A stretch of DNA of 64,000 nt from JAIOQJ01 sp963718635. GTDB lineage: Bacteria > Planctomycetota > Planctomycetia > Gemmatales > Gemmataceae. Shown here in pieces: positions 50,692 to 58,410 of the stretch. Each line of letters opens with the position of its first letter. Position 1 is the stretch's first letter. The position numbers were made by a program, and so were the translations under genes. The notes below the pieces were generated by a model that saw only the letters and a program-made list of their open reading frames with translations, did not search any database and had not been told where the DNA came from. The stretch spans positions 2,170,001-2,234,000 of the forward strand of contig OY970367.1 in NCBI GenBank assembly GCA_963718635.1. The letters are read 5' to 3'.

Positions 50692-51966
50692 ATGGCATCC
50701 CTTAGCACCGACAAGCAAGGCAATCGCCGTATTCTGTTCATCAACCCCGCCGGCAAGCGAAAACCGATCTATCTCGGAAAGATACTTAAGAAAGACGCCG
50801 AAGGGATCAAGCGGCGGGTGGAAATGATACTGTCGGCCCAAGCATCGAGATCGGCGATTGACATTGACACGGCTACCTGGATCAAGGGGATAGGCGACAT
50901 CTTAGCTGCCAAACTTGCTGCTGCAGGTTTAATTGAACCGCGCGGAAGAGCAACTTTGGGCGGTTTTATCCGTGAATATATCGATGGGCACACCGACCTT
51001 AAGACAGGGACTCGGTACAATCTCACAATCGCATTGGACCGAATCCTAAAGTTCTTCAGTGCACATGTACCTTTACGCGATCTGACTCCTGCTGACGCTG
51101 ATCGCTGGTTGATATGGTTGAAGGCGAATTACGCCGAAGCTACTGCTGCAAGAACGCTGAAACATGGCCGCCAGTTTTTCCATGCCGCCCGCCGCGCGAA
51201 GTTAATCGATAACAACCCGTTTGAAGGCATCAAGCCTGGCCGGATGGATAATCCCGACCGTTTGCGACTAGTCAGTAAGGACACCATTGAAAAGATTATT
51301 GACTCCTGTCCGAATCTCGAATGGCGCGCTATCGTTGCACTCGCTCGTTACGGCGGGCTGCGAACCCCGTCGGAGACGCTGAAACTCACTTGGGGCGACA
51401 TCCTTTGGGATGAAGGAAAGTTTCGTGTTCGTTCCCCGAAATTGGAACATACCGCAAACAAAGGAATTCGGTGGGTTCCGCTATTCCCGGAACTGTGGCC
51501 ACACCTCGAAGCTTTGTTTGACGCTGCTCCGGTTGGATCCGTTCACGTCATCTTGAAGACAAGAGATTCACGTGTCAACCTACGGACCCAGTTAGAACGA
51601 ATTTTGGCCAAAGCTGGGCTGGATTGGATTGGCAAGCCTTTCCAAAACATGCGAGCTAGTCGAGAAACAGAACTTGCTGCCGAGCACCCTTTACACGTAG
51701 TCACGGCTTGGATCGGCCACTCTGCAGCGATCGCGATAAAGCACTACCTGCAGGTTACTCCAGATGACTTCGATCGAGCGTCAAAGGGAAGCATTAAACC
51801 AGCGCAAATTCCAGCGCAGACTGCAGCGGAGTCTAATGGATGGGGACGGACAGAGGGGGCGACCAAAGATCGACAAATGGCTGAAAATGCAATGAATACC
51901 GAAGGGGACCTCTCAGGGCCGGTACTGTCCAGAAGTACACACTACCCGACTAGGATTCGAACCTAG
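50692..51966 (+). CDS. int: Tyrosine integrase whose end is set by the tRNA junction
   Basis: The start MASLSTDKQGNRRILFINPA at 50,692 follows AAGGAG. An arm-binding N-terminus and an SAM-like core domain (GFIREYIDGHTDLKTGTRYN) precede the catalytic part. That part has ALARYGGLRTPSETLKLTWG (Arg I), SPKLEHTANKGIRWVPLFPE, GKPFQNMRASRETELAAEHP (Arg II), LHVVTAWIGHSAAIAIKHYL with His and the Tyr nucleophile in HYLQVT. After a low-complexity tail it ends STHYPTRIRT with TAG at 51,964-51,966, inside tRNA-Gln. The last seven codons are the attachment core itself. This type is standard for planctomycete elements. In the circular form it would be 64 residues longer. Confidence 0.93.
   Translation: MASLSTDKQGNRRILFINPAGKRKPIYLGKILKKDAEGIKRRVEMILSAQASRSAIDIDTATWIKGIGDILAAKLAAAGLIEPRGRATLGGFIREYIDGHTDLKTGTRYNLTIALDRILKFFSAHVPLRDLTPADADRWLIWLKANYAEATAARTLKHGRQFFHAARRAKLIDNNPFEGIKPGRMDNPDRLRLVSKDTIEKIIDSCPNLEWRAIVALARYGGLRTPSETLKLTWGDILWDEGKFRVRSPKLEHTANKGIRWVPLFPELWPHLEALFDAAPVGSVHVILKTRDSRVNLRTQLERILAKAGLDWIGKPFQNMRASRETELAAEHPLHVVTAWIGHSAAIAIKHYLQVTPDDFDRASKGSIKPAQIPAQTAAESNGWGRTEGATKDRQMAENAMNTEGDLSGPVLSRSTHYPTRIRT
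51942..51963 (-). other. attR (tRNA-Gln 3' end)
   Basis: The 22-base copy identical to 30,997-31,018. It spans the T-arm to the discriminator and also encodes the last seven residues of the integrase on the plus strand. Confidence 0.9.
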
Positions 51967-52012
51967 ACGAAGAGAGCCAAAATCTCTTGTGCTACCATTA
52001 CACTATCGGGTA
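51942..52012 (-). tRNA. tRNA-Gln (anticodon UUG)
   Basis: A 71-base cloverleaf. Acceptor stem TACCCGA/TCGGGTA with discriminator G; D-arm AGTGTAATGGTAGCAC; anticodon arm with loop TTTTGGC (UUG); T-arm with GGTTCGAATCC. CCA is not encoded. The 3' 22 bases are the attR core of the element. Confidence 0.95.
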
Positions 52013-52022
52013 AGAAATGCCG

Positions 52023-52702
52023 TCAGGACATTTTATGGAGTTGGACTTGGAAGGCCAACTGCTCGAGTTGGATCGCCAAGTCTACATTAACTAATCGCAC
52101 GCCGGCGGGCAAGCGCAAAATCGTCGGGGCGAAGTTCAAAATCCCGCCGATTCCCGCAGCCACGAGAGCATCAGCCACCGACTGGCCGGCCTCGGCCGGT
52201 ACGGTCATCAGGGCCAGTTCGGCCTCGGTTTCTTCGATGAGGGCTTTCAACTCGCTGAGCGGTTGAACGGCCAATTTCTCGATTCGTTGGCCGATCTTGT
52301 GGGGGTCGGCATCGAATAGACCCACGATCTGGAAACCTTGTTCGCGAAATCCGGGATAACGGAGCAATGCTCGCGCCAAATTGCCGACGCCCACCAGCAC
52401 GGATCGCCATTCGCGGTTGATGCCAAGCGCTTCGCGGATTGCGGCAATCAATTCGGAAACTTTGTAGCCAATCCCCGGTTGGCCGAGCCCGCCGAAGTAG
52501 CCCATGTCTTTGCGCACTTGAGCATCGCGCAGGCCGAGCGCTTCGGCGATCTGACTGCTGGAGACTTTCTGAACGCCCTCACGGCGCCAGCCATCGAGAC
52601 AGCGTAGATAAAGACTCAGCCTGCCGGCGCTGTGCGCGACAACTTCTGTTCGCCGTTGAGTTCAACTTCCGAAACGGCTTCCGTACTGCGGGAACGCGGC
52701 AT
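52023..52702 (-). CDS. rex: Redox-sensing repressor Rex, frameshifted
   Basis: NAD(H)-responsive repressor. From ATG 52,702 the start MPRSRSTEAVSEVELNGEQK is followed, after a shift around 52,625-52,640, by the wHTH segment RLSLYLRCLDGWRREGVQKV, SSSQIAEALGLRDAQVRKDM, then GYFGGLGQPGIGYKVSEL. The Rossmann part has SVLVGVGNLARALLRYPGFR, GFQIVGLFDADPHKIGQ and ALMTVPAEAGQSVADALVAA, all in order. The end GILNFAPTILRLP and the C-terminal swap helix are present. The length of about 225 is normal. It ends 11 bases from tRNA-Gln on the same strand. The N-terminal extension is a little longer than usual. Confidence 0.9.
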
Positions 52703-52731
52703 CGATCTCTCCGACCGGCCTATGGCTTCGT

Positions 52732-53694
52732 TCACTCGCCCCAAGTGACCGGGATGACCAGCACTTGAGGCGGATCCGATAGGTGTATTTTAACAGTAGC
52801 CGAGCCCTTGCGGTCATCTTTCCCGGCGGCAATAGTGATAGCGAGATGAGAGGCGGCGCCAAAGCCCGACGAGGTGGTGGCAAGATACACTGCTTTAACT
52901 GCGGCATGATCGCTTTCAACTCGACCGATAGGCCTGCCTCTGGTTATGGAGACGACGCCACGCACTTCATCTTGTCCCTTCGCCAGCCGTAAATCGAGTT
53001 CCGCAGGCGAAGCAATGGCTAAGTCAGGCGATTTCTTCGTCACCAAAATCGGCACTTGCAGGTGCTTGTATTCGTCATCGTCCGTCTTGATGATCAGCGT
53101 TTCGCTCGACTCGCCGACAGGAAATGATTCGAGAATCTTCACCTCGATTTCCTGAATGCGCGCGCCGTTGGCGCCAGAGCGAGCATCGGGCAAATCAACC
53201 TTCACATGCTTCGATGAACAGGTGGCGCTAGCCACGCGCAACGGTTTATATCGGCTATCGGTTACGGTGATCGTATGGCTTGCTTCCTTGGTCAGCGTCA
53301 AAGCCAGCGCTACCGGTTCGATGGTGATTTCGCGCACAATAGTTGCATTGATTCGCAGTTCCTGTTCACCCGGCTTGTCGCCATGATAGCGAACGACCGT
53401 CTTCCAGGAATTGGGCCCGCTCGCTTGAGAAAGCGTGTTCACATCGATTACCAACTCCGCGCTTTCACCGGCCGGGATCGCCATGCGACTCACTCGCGGC
53501 TTGAGGCAGCCGCAGCCCACGGCAACTTCGTCAATTGTCAACGGAAGAGTCGTCCGGTTGTGCAGTCGAAAAGTCTGCGACAACGGCTTGCCTGCTTTGA
53601 CGCCCCCTCGATCGACTACCGGGGCATCGACAAGCCGCTGCTCGCTCTGGCCAGGGAACATTGCTGCCAGCGAAAAGAGTAAAATGGTATTCAT
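52732..53694 (-). CDS. Secreted DUF1573 protein
   Basis: A protein of 320 residues. A signal peptide (MNTILLFSLAAMFPGQ) is followed by a DUF1573 Ig-like domain: VDRGGVKAGKPLSQTFRLHN and the signature VAVGCGCLKPRVSRMAIPAG, with the CGC-xxP motif. A second Ig-like region follows (EASHTITVTDSRYKPLRVAS and SFPVGESSETLIIKTDDDEY). Such proteins form extracytoplasmic beta-sandwiches; no activity is known. It lies directly upstream of rex on the same strand (29 bases from the rex start). Confidence 0.85.
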   Translation of the reverse strand: MNTILLFSLAAMFPGQSEQRLVDAPVVDRGGVKAGKPLSQTFRLHNRTTLPLTIDEVAVGCGCLKPRVSRMAIPAGESAELVIDVNTLSQASGPNSWKTVVRYHGDKPGEQELRINATIVREITIEPVALALTLTKEASHTITVTDSRYKPLRVASATCSSKHVKVDLPDARSGANGARIQEIEVKILESFPVGESSETLIIKTDDDEYKHLQVPILVTKKSPDLAIASPAELDLRLAKGQDEVRGVVSITRGRPIGRVESDHAAVKAVYLATTSSGFGAASHLAITIAAGKDDRKGSATVKIHLSDPPQVLVIPVTWGE

Positions 53695-53776
53695 ACGCGC
53701 TGATGCTTATCGATCTTCGTATACGTTTGCAAGATCAAGCGGTGGGTCAGTGTATGTAGGCGAGCCGAGCAGTATC

Positions 53777-53849
53777 GGCGAGCCGGAAGCGTGAGCGACC
53801 GGAGTTACAGCTTGAGGCTTTCTCCGGTCGCTTACGCTCTCGGCTCGCC
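53777..53849. repeat. GGCGAGCCGGAAGCG hairpin repeat
   Basis: Arms 53,777-53,804 and 53,822-53,849 pair almost fully: GGCGAGCCGGAAGCGTGAGC with CTCCGGTCGCTTACG and CTCGGCTCGCC. A third partial copy (GGCGAGCCGAGCAG) precedes at 53,759. It lies between divergent DUF1573 and SWIM genes. Confidence 0.85.
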
Positions 53850-53899
53850 AAATGCCAGAATTTGTTCGTGCTCTCGCCTATGCTTAGGGCCAAGAAAAC

Positions 53900-54196
53900 A
53901 TGCCACGCGCTCAGATCCCAAGAACGATCAGTTTGATGCGCCCGCCATCGATTGATGGAGTTGGCGTGTTTCGCATCAGCGCGCCGCGCGAATCGGCCCT
54001 TTATGTTTTCCATGAAATCCGTTGCGATATCGGCGGCCGGGGTTTTGCCGTCCACCGCTTGGGCCTGGGCAACCTCTACCACGTTCGCATTGGTCAAGCG
54101 ACGGAGTGCTCGTGTGAATGCCTGGGCTTCCTCCGTCATGGCCGGTGCAAGCATATCCTAGGTCTGCAAGCGCTCGAGCGCAACGGCGATTTATAG
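53900..54196 (+). CDS. SWIM zinc-finger protein
   Basis: A 98-residue protein ending with a SWIM zinc finger: ECSCECLGFLRHGRCKHILG gives C-x-C-x(n)-C-x-H, followed by LQALERNGDL. The N-terminal part forms beta strands (FRISAPRESALYVFHEIRCD, FAVHRLGLGNLYHVRIG). SWIM domains bind DNA or protein in many bacterial helicases, but here it is stand-alone. No obvious ribosome site. Not coupled to a SNF2 gene. Confidence 0.75.
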   Translation: MPRAQIPRTISLMRPPSIDGVGVFRISAPRESALYVFHEIRCDIGGRGFAVHRLGLGNLYHVRIGQATECSCECLGFLRHGRCKHILGLQALERNGDL

Positions 54197-54248
54197 AACA
54201 GGCCGGGATGCCTTATCGGTAGACAGCATTCGGGCAATTTTTTGTATT

Positions 54249-54548
54249 GAGCCTGAAAGGCTCATTCTGCCAGCCCAGGCCGAGGTCCCTGAAAGGGACG
54301 AAGGCCTGGGTAGGCAACGACCACATGATTCGGCCCTGTAAGGGCCGTTCCCGCTGAATTACTTTCGATTCCTTTGTCCAAAGCAATCAACTTTCTAGTA
54401 TTCTGATCGGCAAAAACGCGTTTTATCGAGAGGTTGCCGATGAACGGCCCTTTCAGGGCCGAAGAGTGACGGTTACTCATGAACCCAGGCCTCCGACCCG
54501 GCAAGCCGGGTCTCCGGCCTGGGCTGGTAGAATGAGCCTTTCAGGCTC
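54249..54548. repeat. Nested 300-base inverted repeat
   Basis: The outer arms (54,249-54,311 and 54,482-54,548) pair: GAGCCTGAAAGGCTC with GAGCCTTTCAGGCTC, then CAGCCCAGGCC with GGCCTGGGCTG. Inside each arm lies a small hairpin of its own: GTCCCTGAAAGGGAC, GACCCGGCAAGCCGGGTC, GGCCCTGTAAGGGCC and GGCCCTTTCAGGGCC. No gene is present. Confidence 0.9.
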
Positions 54549-54743
54549 AAAACCGTGGGCAAATTGGGCTGTGTGTAACGATGAGGCCGCCCCACTTTCG
54601 CCCTCCTTGTGGCGGCAGGCCTCCCGGCCTGCCGATCTGCTCGAACAGGCCAGGAGACCAGTTCCCAAGTTGATCAATAGATCCGGCGCGCACTTTGCAT
54701 ATTTCAAAAAAACATTTCCAACTCAAACTACAGGGGTGCAATC

Positions 54744-55052
54744 ATGCCTCGTGGAGATAAATCGAGCTACACCGATAAGCAAAAACGTCAGGCGGAGCAT
54801 ATCGAAGAGGGCTATGAAGACCGTGGCGTGTCCGCCGACGAAGCCAAAAAGCGCGCTTGGGCCACGGTTAATAAAGAAACCGGCGGCGGCAAGAAGTCGG
54901 GCAGCGGTCGGGGCAAAGCCGTCAGCCATGCGTCGAGCAAAAAGGGAGGTGCAGTTGGCGGGGCAGCTAGCTCCCAGCGGACGGCGGCCCAACGCTCTGC
55001 CTCAGCTAAGAAGGGCGCCGCCACGCGCAAACGCAATGCGCAGGCACGTTGA
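54744..55052 (+). CDS. Small basic 'plasmid stabilisation'-type protein
   Basis: A protein of 102 residues: MPRGDKSSYTDKQKRQAEHI, EEGYEDRGVSADEAKKRAWA, TVNKETGGGKKSGSGRGKAV, then a Ser/Ala/Lys-rich tail. The first 60 residues match a widespread small family often labelled plasmid stabilisation protein without proof of function; the tail looks like a nucleoid-binding, unstructured C-terminus. It has no toxin neighbour. GGGGTGCAATC precedes the ATG. Confidence 0.8.
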   Translation: MPRGDKSSYTDKQKRQAEHIEEGYEDRGVSADEAKKRAWATVNKETGGGKKSGSGRGKAVSHASSKKGGAVGGAASSQRTAAQRSASAKKGAATRKRNAQAR

Positions 55053-55098
55053 ACTGGTTATGTTCGCCCAACTTCAATTCCGGAAAAAATCGATCCAT

Positions 55099-55629
55099 CT
55101 AAGTGTAACCGCCTTCGGGTTCTTCTCGAAGAAGGACGCGGGCAGAGTAATCTTCGAAATAGCCTGCTTTGAGCGGCGCACTTTTGGCTTGTGTGCCATC
55201 ATCGTTGAAGATGCCAGGGGACAGCCACAACGGACTGCTCTTATCTAAGATGGTCTCGTCTTTTCCTTCGCGTTTTGAGCCAATAAACATCGGTGCGCCT
55301 CCATAAGAAGAGGCCGTTATCCCGGTTTCGAGAGTAAATTGATCGTTCGATGCTGAAAATTGCTCCAGGCTTTTCAAGCGAAGCCGCACTTCGACCTTCT
55401 TCGGCCATTGTTCTTCCTGGCGTCCGATCTGGACGCGCCCGATGCCGCCCTTGCTGGTTATGGTGAATGTTGTCTTCGCTGAATTGCCTTTGGCTTCCGC
55501 ATCATCGGCCGCGTGCTGGAAAAGATAGTTGAATTTGTCCACGGGCTTCTCGTCAGCATGAAGTTGATGCGACGCTAGCCGGGTCAGGGTGAGGGTTAGC
55601 GCGAACAAGAGTAAATGCCGTATTGTCAT
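55099..55629 (-). CDS. Secreted protein, unknown
   Basis: A 176-residue exported protein. The signal peptide MTIRHLLLFALTLTLTRLAS...HA is followed by a mature beta-rich part: DKFNYLFQHAADDAEAKGNS, AKTTFTITSKGGIGRVQIGR, WPKKVEVRLRLKSLEQFSAS, and SYGGAPMFIGSKREGKDETI. It resembles the small DUF-type secreted proteins of planctomycetes; no catalytic motif. It is preceded by tRNA-Leu on the other strand. Confidence 0.7.
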   Translation of the reverse strand: MTIRHLLLFALTLTLTRLASHQLHADEKPVDKFNYLFQHAADDAEAKGNSAKTTFTITSKGGIGRVQIGRQEEQWPKKVEVRLRLKSLEQFSASNDQFTLETGITASSYGGAPMFIGSKREGKDETILDKSSPLWLSPGIFNDDGTQAKSAPLKAGYFEDYSARVLLREEPEGGYT

Positions 55630-55730
55630 GGTGTAATCCTACGCCTAATCGACGCAACCAAAGAAAAAGCGCCTTAAGCGATCTTGAATTGAATGCGCCA
55701 GCTACGATAATTCTGAATACGCATCCATTT

Positions 55731-55814
55731 GCCGGGGTGGCGGAATTGGCAGACGCGCCAGCTTGAGGTGCTGGTACTCGCAAGGGTGTGCAGGTTCAAG
55801 TCCTGTCCCCGGCA
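55731..55814 (+). tRNA. tRNA-Leu (anticodon GAG)
   Basis: 84 bases: acceptor stem GCCGGGG/CCCCGGC with discriminator A; D-arm GGAATTGGCAGACGC; anticodon loop TTGAGGT (GAG); a long variable arm (TACTCGCAAGGGTGT); T-arm GGTTCAAGTCC. CCA is not encoded. Confidence 0.95.
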
Positions 55815-55900
55815 TTTCGTTCAGCTGTGTTTGTGGGAACAGGCCTCCCGGCCCGTTCGAAGCAGTTCGCAGCGCGGCTGGCAAACAAAGAATCGTTCGT

Positions 55901-55947
55901 TTTTCCACGATTTTCTCGCAAAGGGCCTTCTGGAAATATTTCCAGAA
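55901..55947. repeat. GGAAATATTTCC palindrome element, copy 4 (inverted)
   Basis: The 20-base palindrome TTCTGGAAATATTTCCAGAA (55,928-55,947) is preceded by TTTTTCCACGATTTTC (from 55,900), the reverse complement of the companion motif with one C missing. Orientation is opposite to copies 1-3, but the relative order of motif and core is kept. Confidence 0.8.
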
Positions 55948-56080
55948 CGGTCCGTGAAAACCACGACAATCTTGATTTTGCATCGAGCTACGGTCCGGCT
56001 TCATGCTTCGAGTATAAGCATTCGGTGTTAAGGCATAGCCCGAAGACCTCTCGCTATACGGCCTCGAACGCGCCTCGGCG

Positions 56081-56528
56081 CTATAACGACTTATGATCAT
56101 TTAGCGGTTTGAGCACTGATTCCAAAAACCGAAAATACTTCGGATCTTCGGCGCTGAAACAATTCCCGTCCCCCGCCCATATACGCTCTCGTCAACTCAT
56201 CCTTCGCTTGATCAACATTTCCCAGCGCAAATTGCGACTGTCCTAATCGAAGATGAATAAAGCAATTTCCAAGACCATCCGGACATCGCAGCGCATTCGA
56301 GAACGCTGAAGCGGCATGGTTGAAATCAAGCACTTGGAAATGAGCATCACCGATTGCAGACAAAATCCAAGTGGCCGCTTCCCAATCTTCCTTCGGTTCC
56401 GGCACGAGTCCCCACGCTTCATGATAATTTTCTAAGGCGGTTTCAATGTCGTTGGAAGCTTTCAAGTCATCACCCTTGCGACACAATTCGGTGATTCTCG
56501 CGTGAAGGCTATCGCTCAACGAACTCAT
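56081..56528 (-). CDS. TPR-like protein, frameshifted at its end
   Basis: About 148 residues. Tetratricopeptide-like helices: ELCRKGDDLKASNDIETALE, NYHEAWGLVPEPKEDWEAAT, ILSAIGDAHFQVLDFNHAAS, FIHLRLGQSQFALGNVDQAK and DELTRAYMGGG. A typical family end, ELFSAEDPKYFRFLESVLKP, is in the next frame from about 56,170, ending at 56,081. The uncorrected frame stops at 56,097. Proteins of this shape are often polymorphic-toxin immunity proteins, but no toxin is near; this is inference only. Confidence 0.65.
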
Positions 56529-56563
56529 AATTTAAACCCTTAAACGTGCCTCATTTTTCATCA

Positions 56564-56619
56564 CGCGTTTTCCCACGATTTAATTGGGTTTTCGCTTATG
56601 GAAATATTTCCATAAGCGA
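56564..56619. repeat. GGAAATATTTCC palindrome element, copy 5 (inverted)
   Basis: A perfect 28-base palindrome (56,592-56,619) with arms TCGCTTAT/ATAAGCGA has the same core and is preceded by ACGCGTTTTCCCACGATT (56,563-56,580). The block TTCCGTCGCTGGCGCGTCTG at 56,669 onward repeats the GCCAGCGACGG block near copy 2. Confidence 0.85.
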
Positions 56620-56747
56620 CAGTTTTAGAATGATAACTTAATGAACGTTTGAACTTTTGCGCTTTCTTCCGTCGCTGGCGCGTCTGGCTAACAAAACCTT
56701 GCATCTATATTAGCTTAGGGGAGTCGCTGAAACTTTTTTTGAAAGCG

Positions 56748-57164
56748 TCAGCGCCAGGCGATCAAGGCGCTGCCTGCAACGATCAACGTTCCGCCGACTG
56801 CGTGCTGCCAGCTTAATTTTTCGCCGAGGAAGATCGCTGCCAACAAGATCGCGACCACAACGCTCAGTTTATCGATCGGCGCCACTGATGATGCCTCGCC
56901 CAGCTGCAGCGCCCGGAAGTAGCAGAGCCAAGAGCAACCTGTCGCCAGGCCCGAAAGAACGAGAAATAGAATCGTTCTCGAAGAAGGAAAGGCCAAGGCA
57001 TCGCTTGCCGAGAAAAGAACGATGCCCCAAACCAGCACCAGGACGACTGTGGTGCGAATGGCGGTAGCAAGATTGGAATCAATTTCTTTGGTGCCGGCCT
57101 TTGCGAGAACGGCCGTGATGCCGGCGAATAAAGCGGAGAGCAGCGCCCAATTTAACCAGTTCAT
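56748..57164 (-). CDS. EamA/DMT-type transporter, single-domain
   Basis: A 138-residue membrane protein with five helices, matching one EamA repeat: MNWLNWALLSALFAGITAVL, TAIRTTVVLVLVWGIVLF, RTILFLVLSGLATGCSWLCY and FRALQLGEASSVAPIDKLSV, then VVVAILLAAIFLGEKLSWQH and AVGGTLIVAGSALIAW. The LGEKLSWQHxxGGxLIVxG end is the family signature. Single-repeat members work as dimers. The substrate is unknown. A repeat cluster follows upstream. Confidence 0.85.
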   Translation of the reverse strand: MNWLNWALLSALFAGITAVLAKAGTKEIDSNLATAIRTTVVLVLVWGIVLFSASDALAFPSSRTILFLVLSGLATGCSWLCYFRALQLGEASSVAPIDKLSVVVAILLAAIFLGEKLSWQHAVGGTLIVAGSALIAWR

Positions 57165-57177
57165 GGTGAAGGCTCAC

Positions 57178-57420
57178 CCGGAAGTCTAACGACTTCCGCT
57201 ACGCTTCGTTTTTTAGACCTCATCGTAACGGAACTCGTTAGACTTCCGGGTCAGCCCTTAAGTATGGGCTCTCCCGGAAGTCTGATGACTTCCGCTACGC
57301 TTCGCTTTTTAGACCTCGTCGTAGCGGAAGTCGTTAGACTTCCGGGGGAGACCCGTCGTAGACTTCCGGGTCAGCCCTTAAGTCTAGGCACTCCCGGAAG
57401 TCTAGCGACTTCCGCTACGC
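57178..57420. repeat. Cluster of GGAAGTC...GACTTCC palindromes
   Basis: At least seven copies, alternating in orientation, of GGAAGTCTAACGACTTCC variants (TCTGATGACT, TCGTTAGACT, TCTAGCGACT), each flanked by GCTACG/CGTAGC and separated by stretches such as TTTTTAGACCTC. They fill the space between the transporter and DUF1573 genes. Related to 21,909-21,983. Confidence 0.85.
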
Positions 57421-57432
57421 TGCGAGCGGATG

Positions 57433-58410
57433 TTACTCTTTGACGCCCATGGCTTTGATTGGCACGTTCAAGGTTGTTGCATCCTCGCCTTCCGTTTGTA
57501 TCGAGAGATCACGGGCAATTACGCCAGCCTGCTTCGGCTTGATGGTCACCGTCAGGATATGCATCGCCTTGGAGTCTTTGCTCGGGTCCGAAACTGTGAC
57601 GAGCGCGTCGGTTCCCAGCACCGATTTGATCTTGAACGGCTTCGCGCCTTTCAGGGTTACTTTCTGTTCGACGCTGTCGCCGATTTTGATGTCGCCCAGC
57701 GTGAGCAATTCAGGAGTTGCCGTCACCGGCGCACCCACTTCAACGGTCAACGGAACATGAACCTTGGCCACGTTCAAATTGTTGGTTGTCAGGTTGATAT
57801 GCGTGTACCATTTGCCAACCGGCAAATCGGATCGAAGCGTTCCGGAAATCTCAAAGGTCACTTCCGCTCCGTTGCGCTTGACTAATTTGGCTTCAGGCTT
57901 TACGAAGTTGCTGTCGGCTTGAATTTCCGTAATGTTCCAATTTGGGTCGCCGAGCAGCGTGATCTGCAGCGAACCCTTCGCTTCGTTGCCTTTGCGAACG
58001 GTATCAAACGCAATCGTGTTTGGCGACATGGAAAGCTCTTCCCGGCCATTCGCCAACACTTGCAGGGAGATTTCTTCCGGCTGCGGTGAAGAAATACTGA
58101 CGTATATGGTCACCGACTTAGGCCCGGAGAAGCGGCGTGAATCCATATGAGCGCTGATGTACGAACGCTCGCCGGGCTTCACCTGCGTTACGGGTGAGGA
58201 TGCGGAAACGCAGCCGCACGAAACGCGCACACCGCTGATGGTAAGTGTCTCTTTGCCGCCGTTGGTGAACTGAAAATAGTGGACCAGCGTCGGCCCGCGC
58301 GGCGTAGCGCCGAAATCGTGGACCTTTTGTTCGAAGTACGACTCCGCTGACGCCTGGCCAATTGAGGCCATGCTGAATAGCGCGAGTAAAACCATCGTGT
58401 GACGAAACAT
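57433..58410 (-). CDS. Secreted DUF1573 protein
   Basis: A protein of 325 residues from ATG 58,410 (MFRHTMVLLALFSMASIGQA, signal peptide). DUF1573 domain: YFEQKVHDFGATPRGPTLVH, YFQFTNGGKETLTISGVRVS, CGCVSASSPVTQVKPGERSY (CGC motif). Two further Ig-like domains follow (SLQITLLGDPNWNITEIQAD; GAPVTATPELLTLGDIKIGD). It is a second DUF1573 copy within 5 kb of the first, similar only in domain type. It is exported and beta-sandwich; role unknown. The 19-residue extension to 58,467 lacks signal-peptide character. Confidence 0.87.
   Translation of the reverse strand: MFRHTMVLLALFSMASIGQASAESYFEQKVHDFGATPRGPTLVHYFQFTNGGKETLTISGVRVSCGCVSASSPVTQVKPGERSYISAHMDSRRFSGPKSVTIYVSISSPQPEEISLQVLANGREELSMSPNTIAFDTVRKGNEAKGSLQITLLGDPNWNITEIQADSNFVKPEAKLVKRNGAEVTFEISGTLRSDLPVGKWYTHINLTTNNLNVAKVHVPLTVEVGAPVTATPELLTLGDIKIGDSVEQKVTLKGAKPFKIKSVLGTDALVTVSDPSKDSKAMHILTVTIKPKQAGVIARDLSIQTEGEDATTLNVPIKAMGVKE

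Larger units (their letters stand above)
30997..51963. mobile_element. Integrative element in a tRNA-Gln gene
   Basis: About 20.9 kb between identical 22-bp direct repeats (30,997-31,018 and 51,942-51,963). The right copy is the 3' end of tRNA-Gln(UUG) and the tyrosine integrase gene lies beside it. It carries integrase, serine recombinase, primase-helicase, small HTH and zinc proteins, membrane and unknown proteins, and a type III R-M-like defence operon. No structural phage or conjugation genes are seen, so it is an integrative mobilisable element or phage satellite rather than a full prophage. Confidence 0.9.

Noticed and set aside
54744..55052. Toxin-antitoxin or plasmid maintenance system
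   Set aside because: Only the database-style label suggests it; there is no partner gene, and the protein looks like a small basic, unstructured DNA-binding protein.
57178..57420. Possible CRISPR array
   Set aside because: Palindromic units alternate in orientation, spacers are irregular and repeated, and no cas genes are near.
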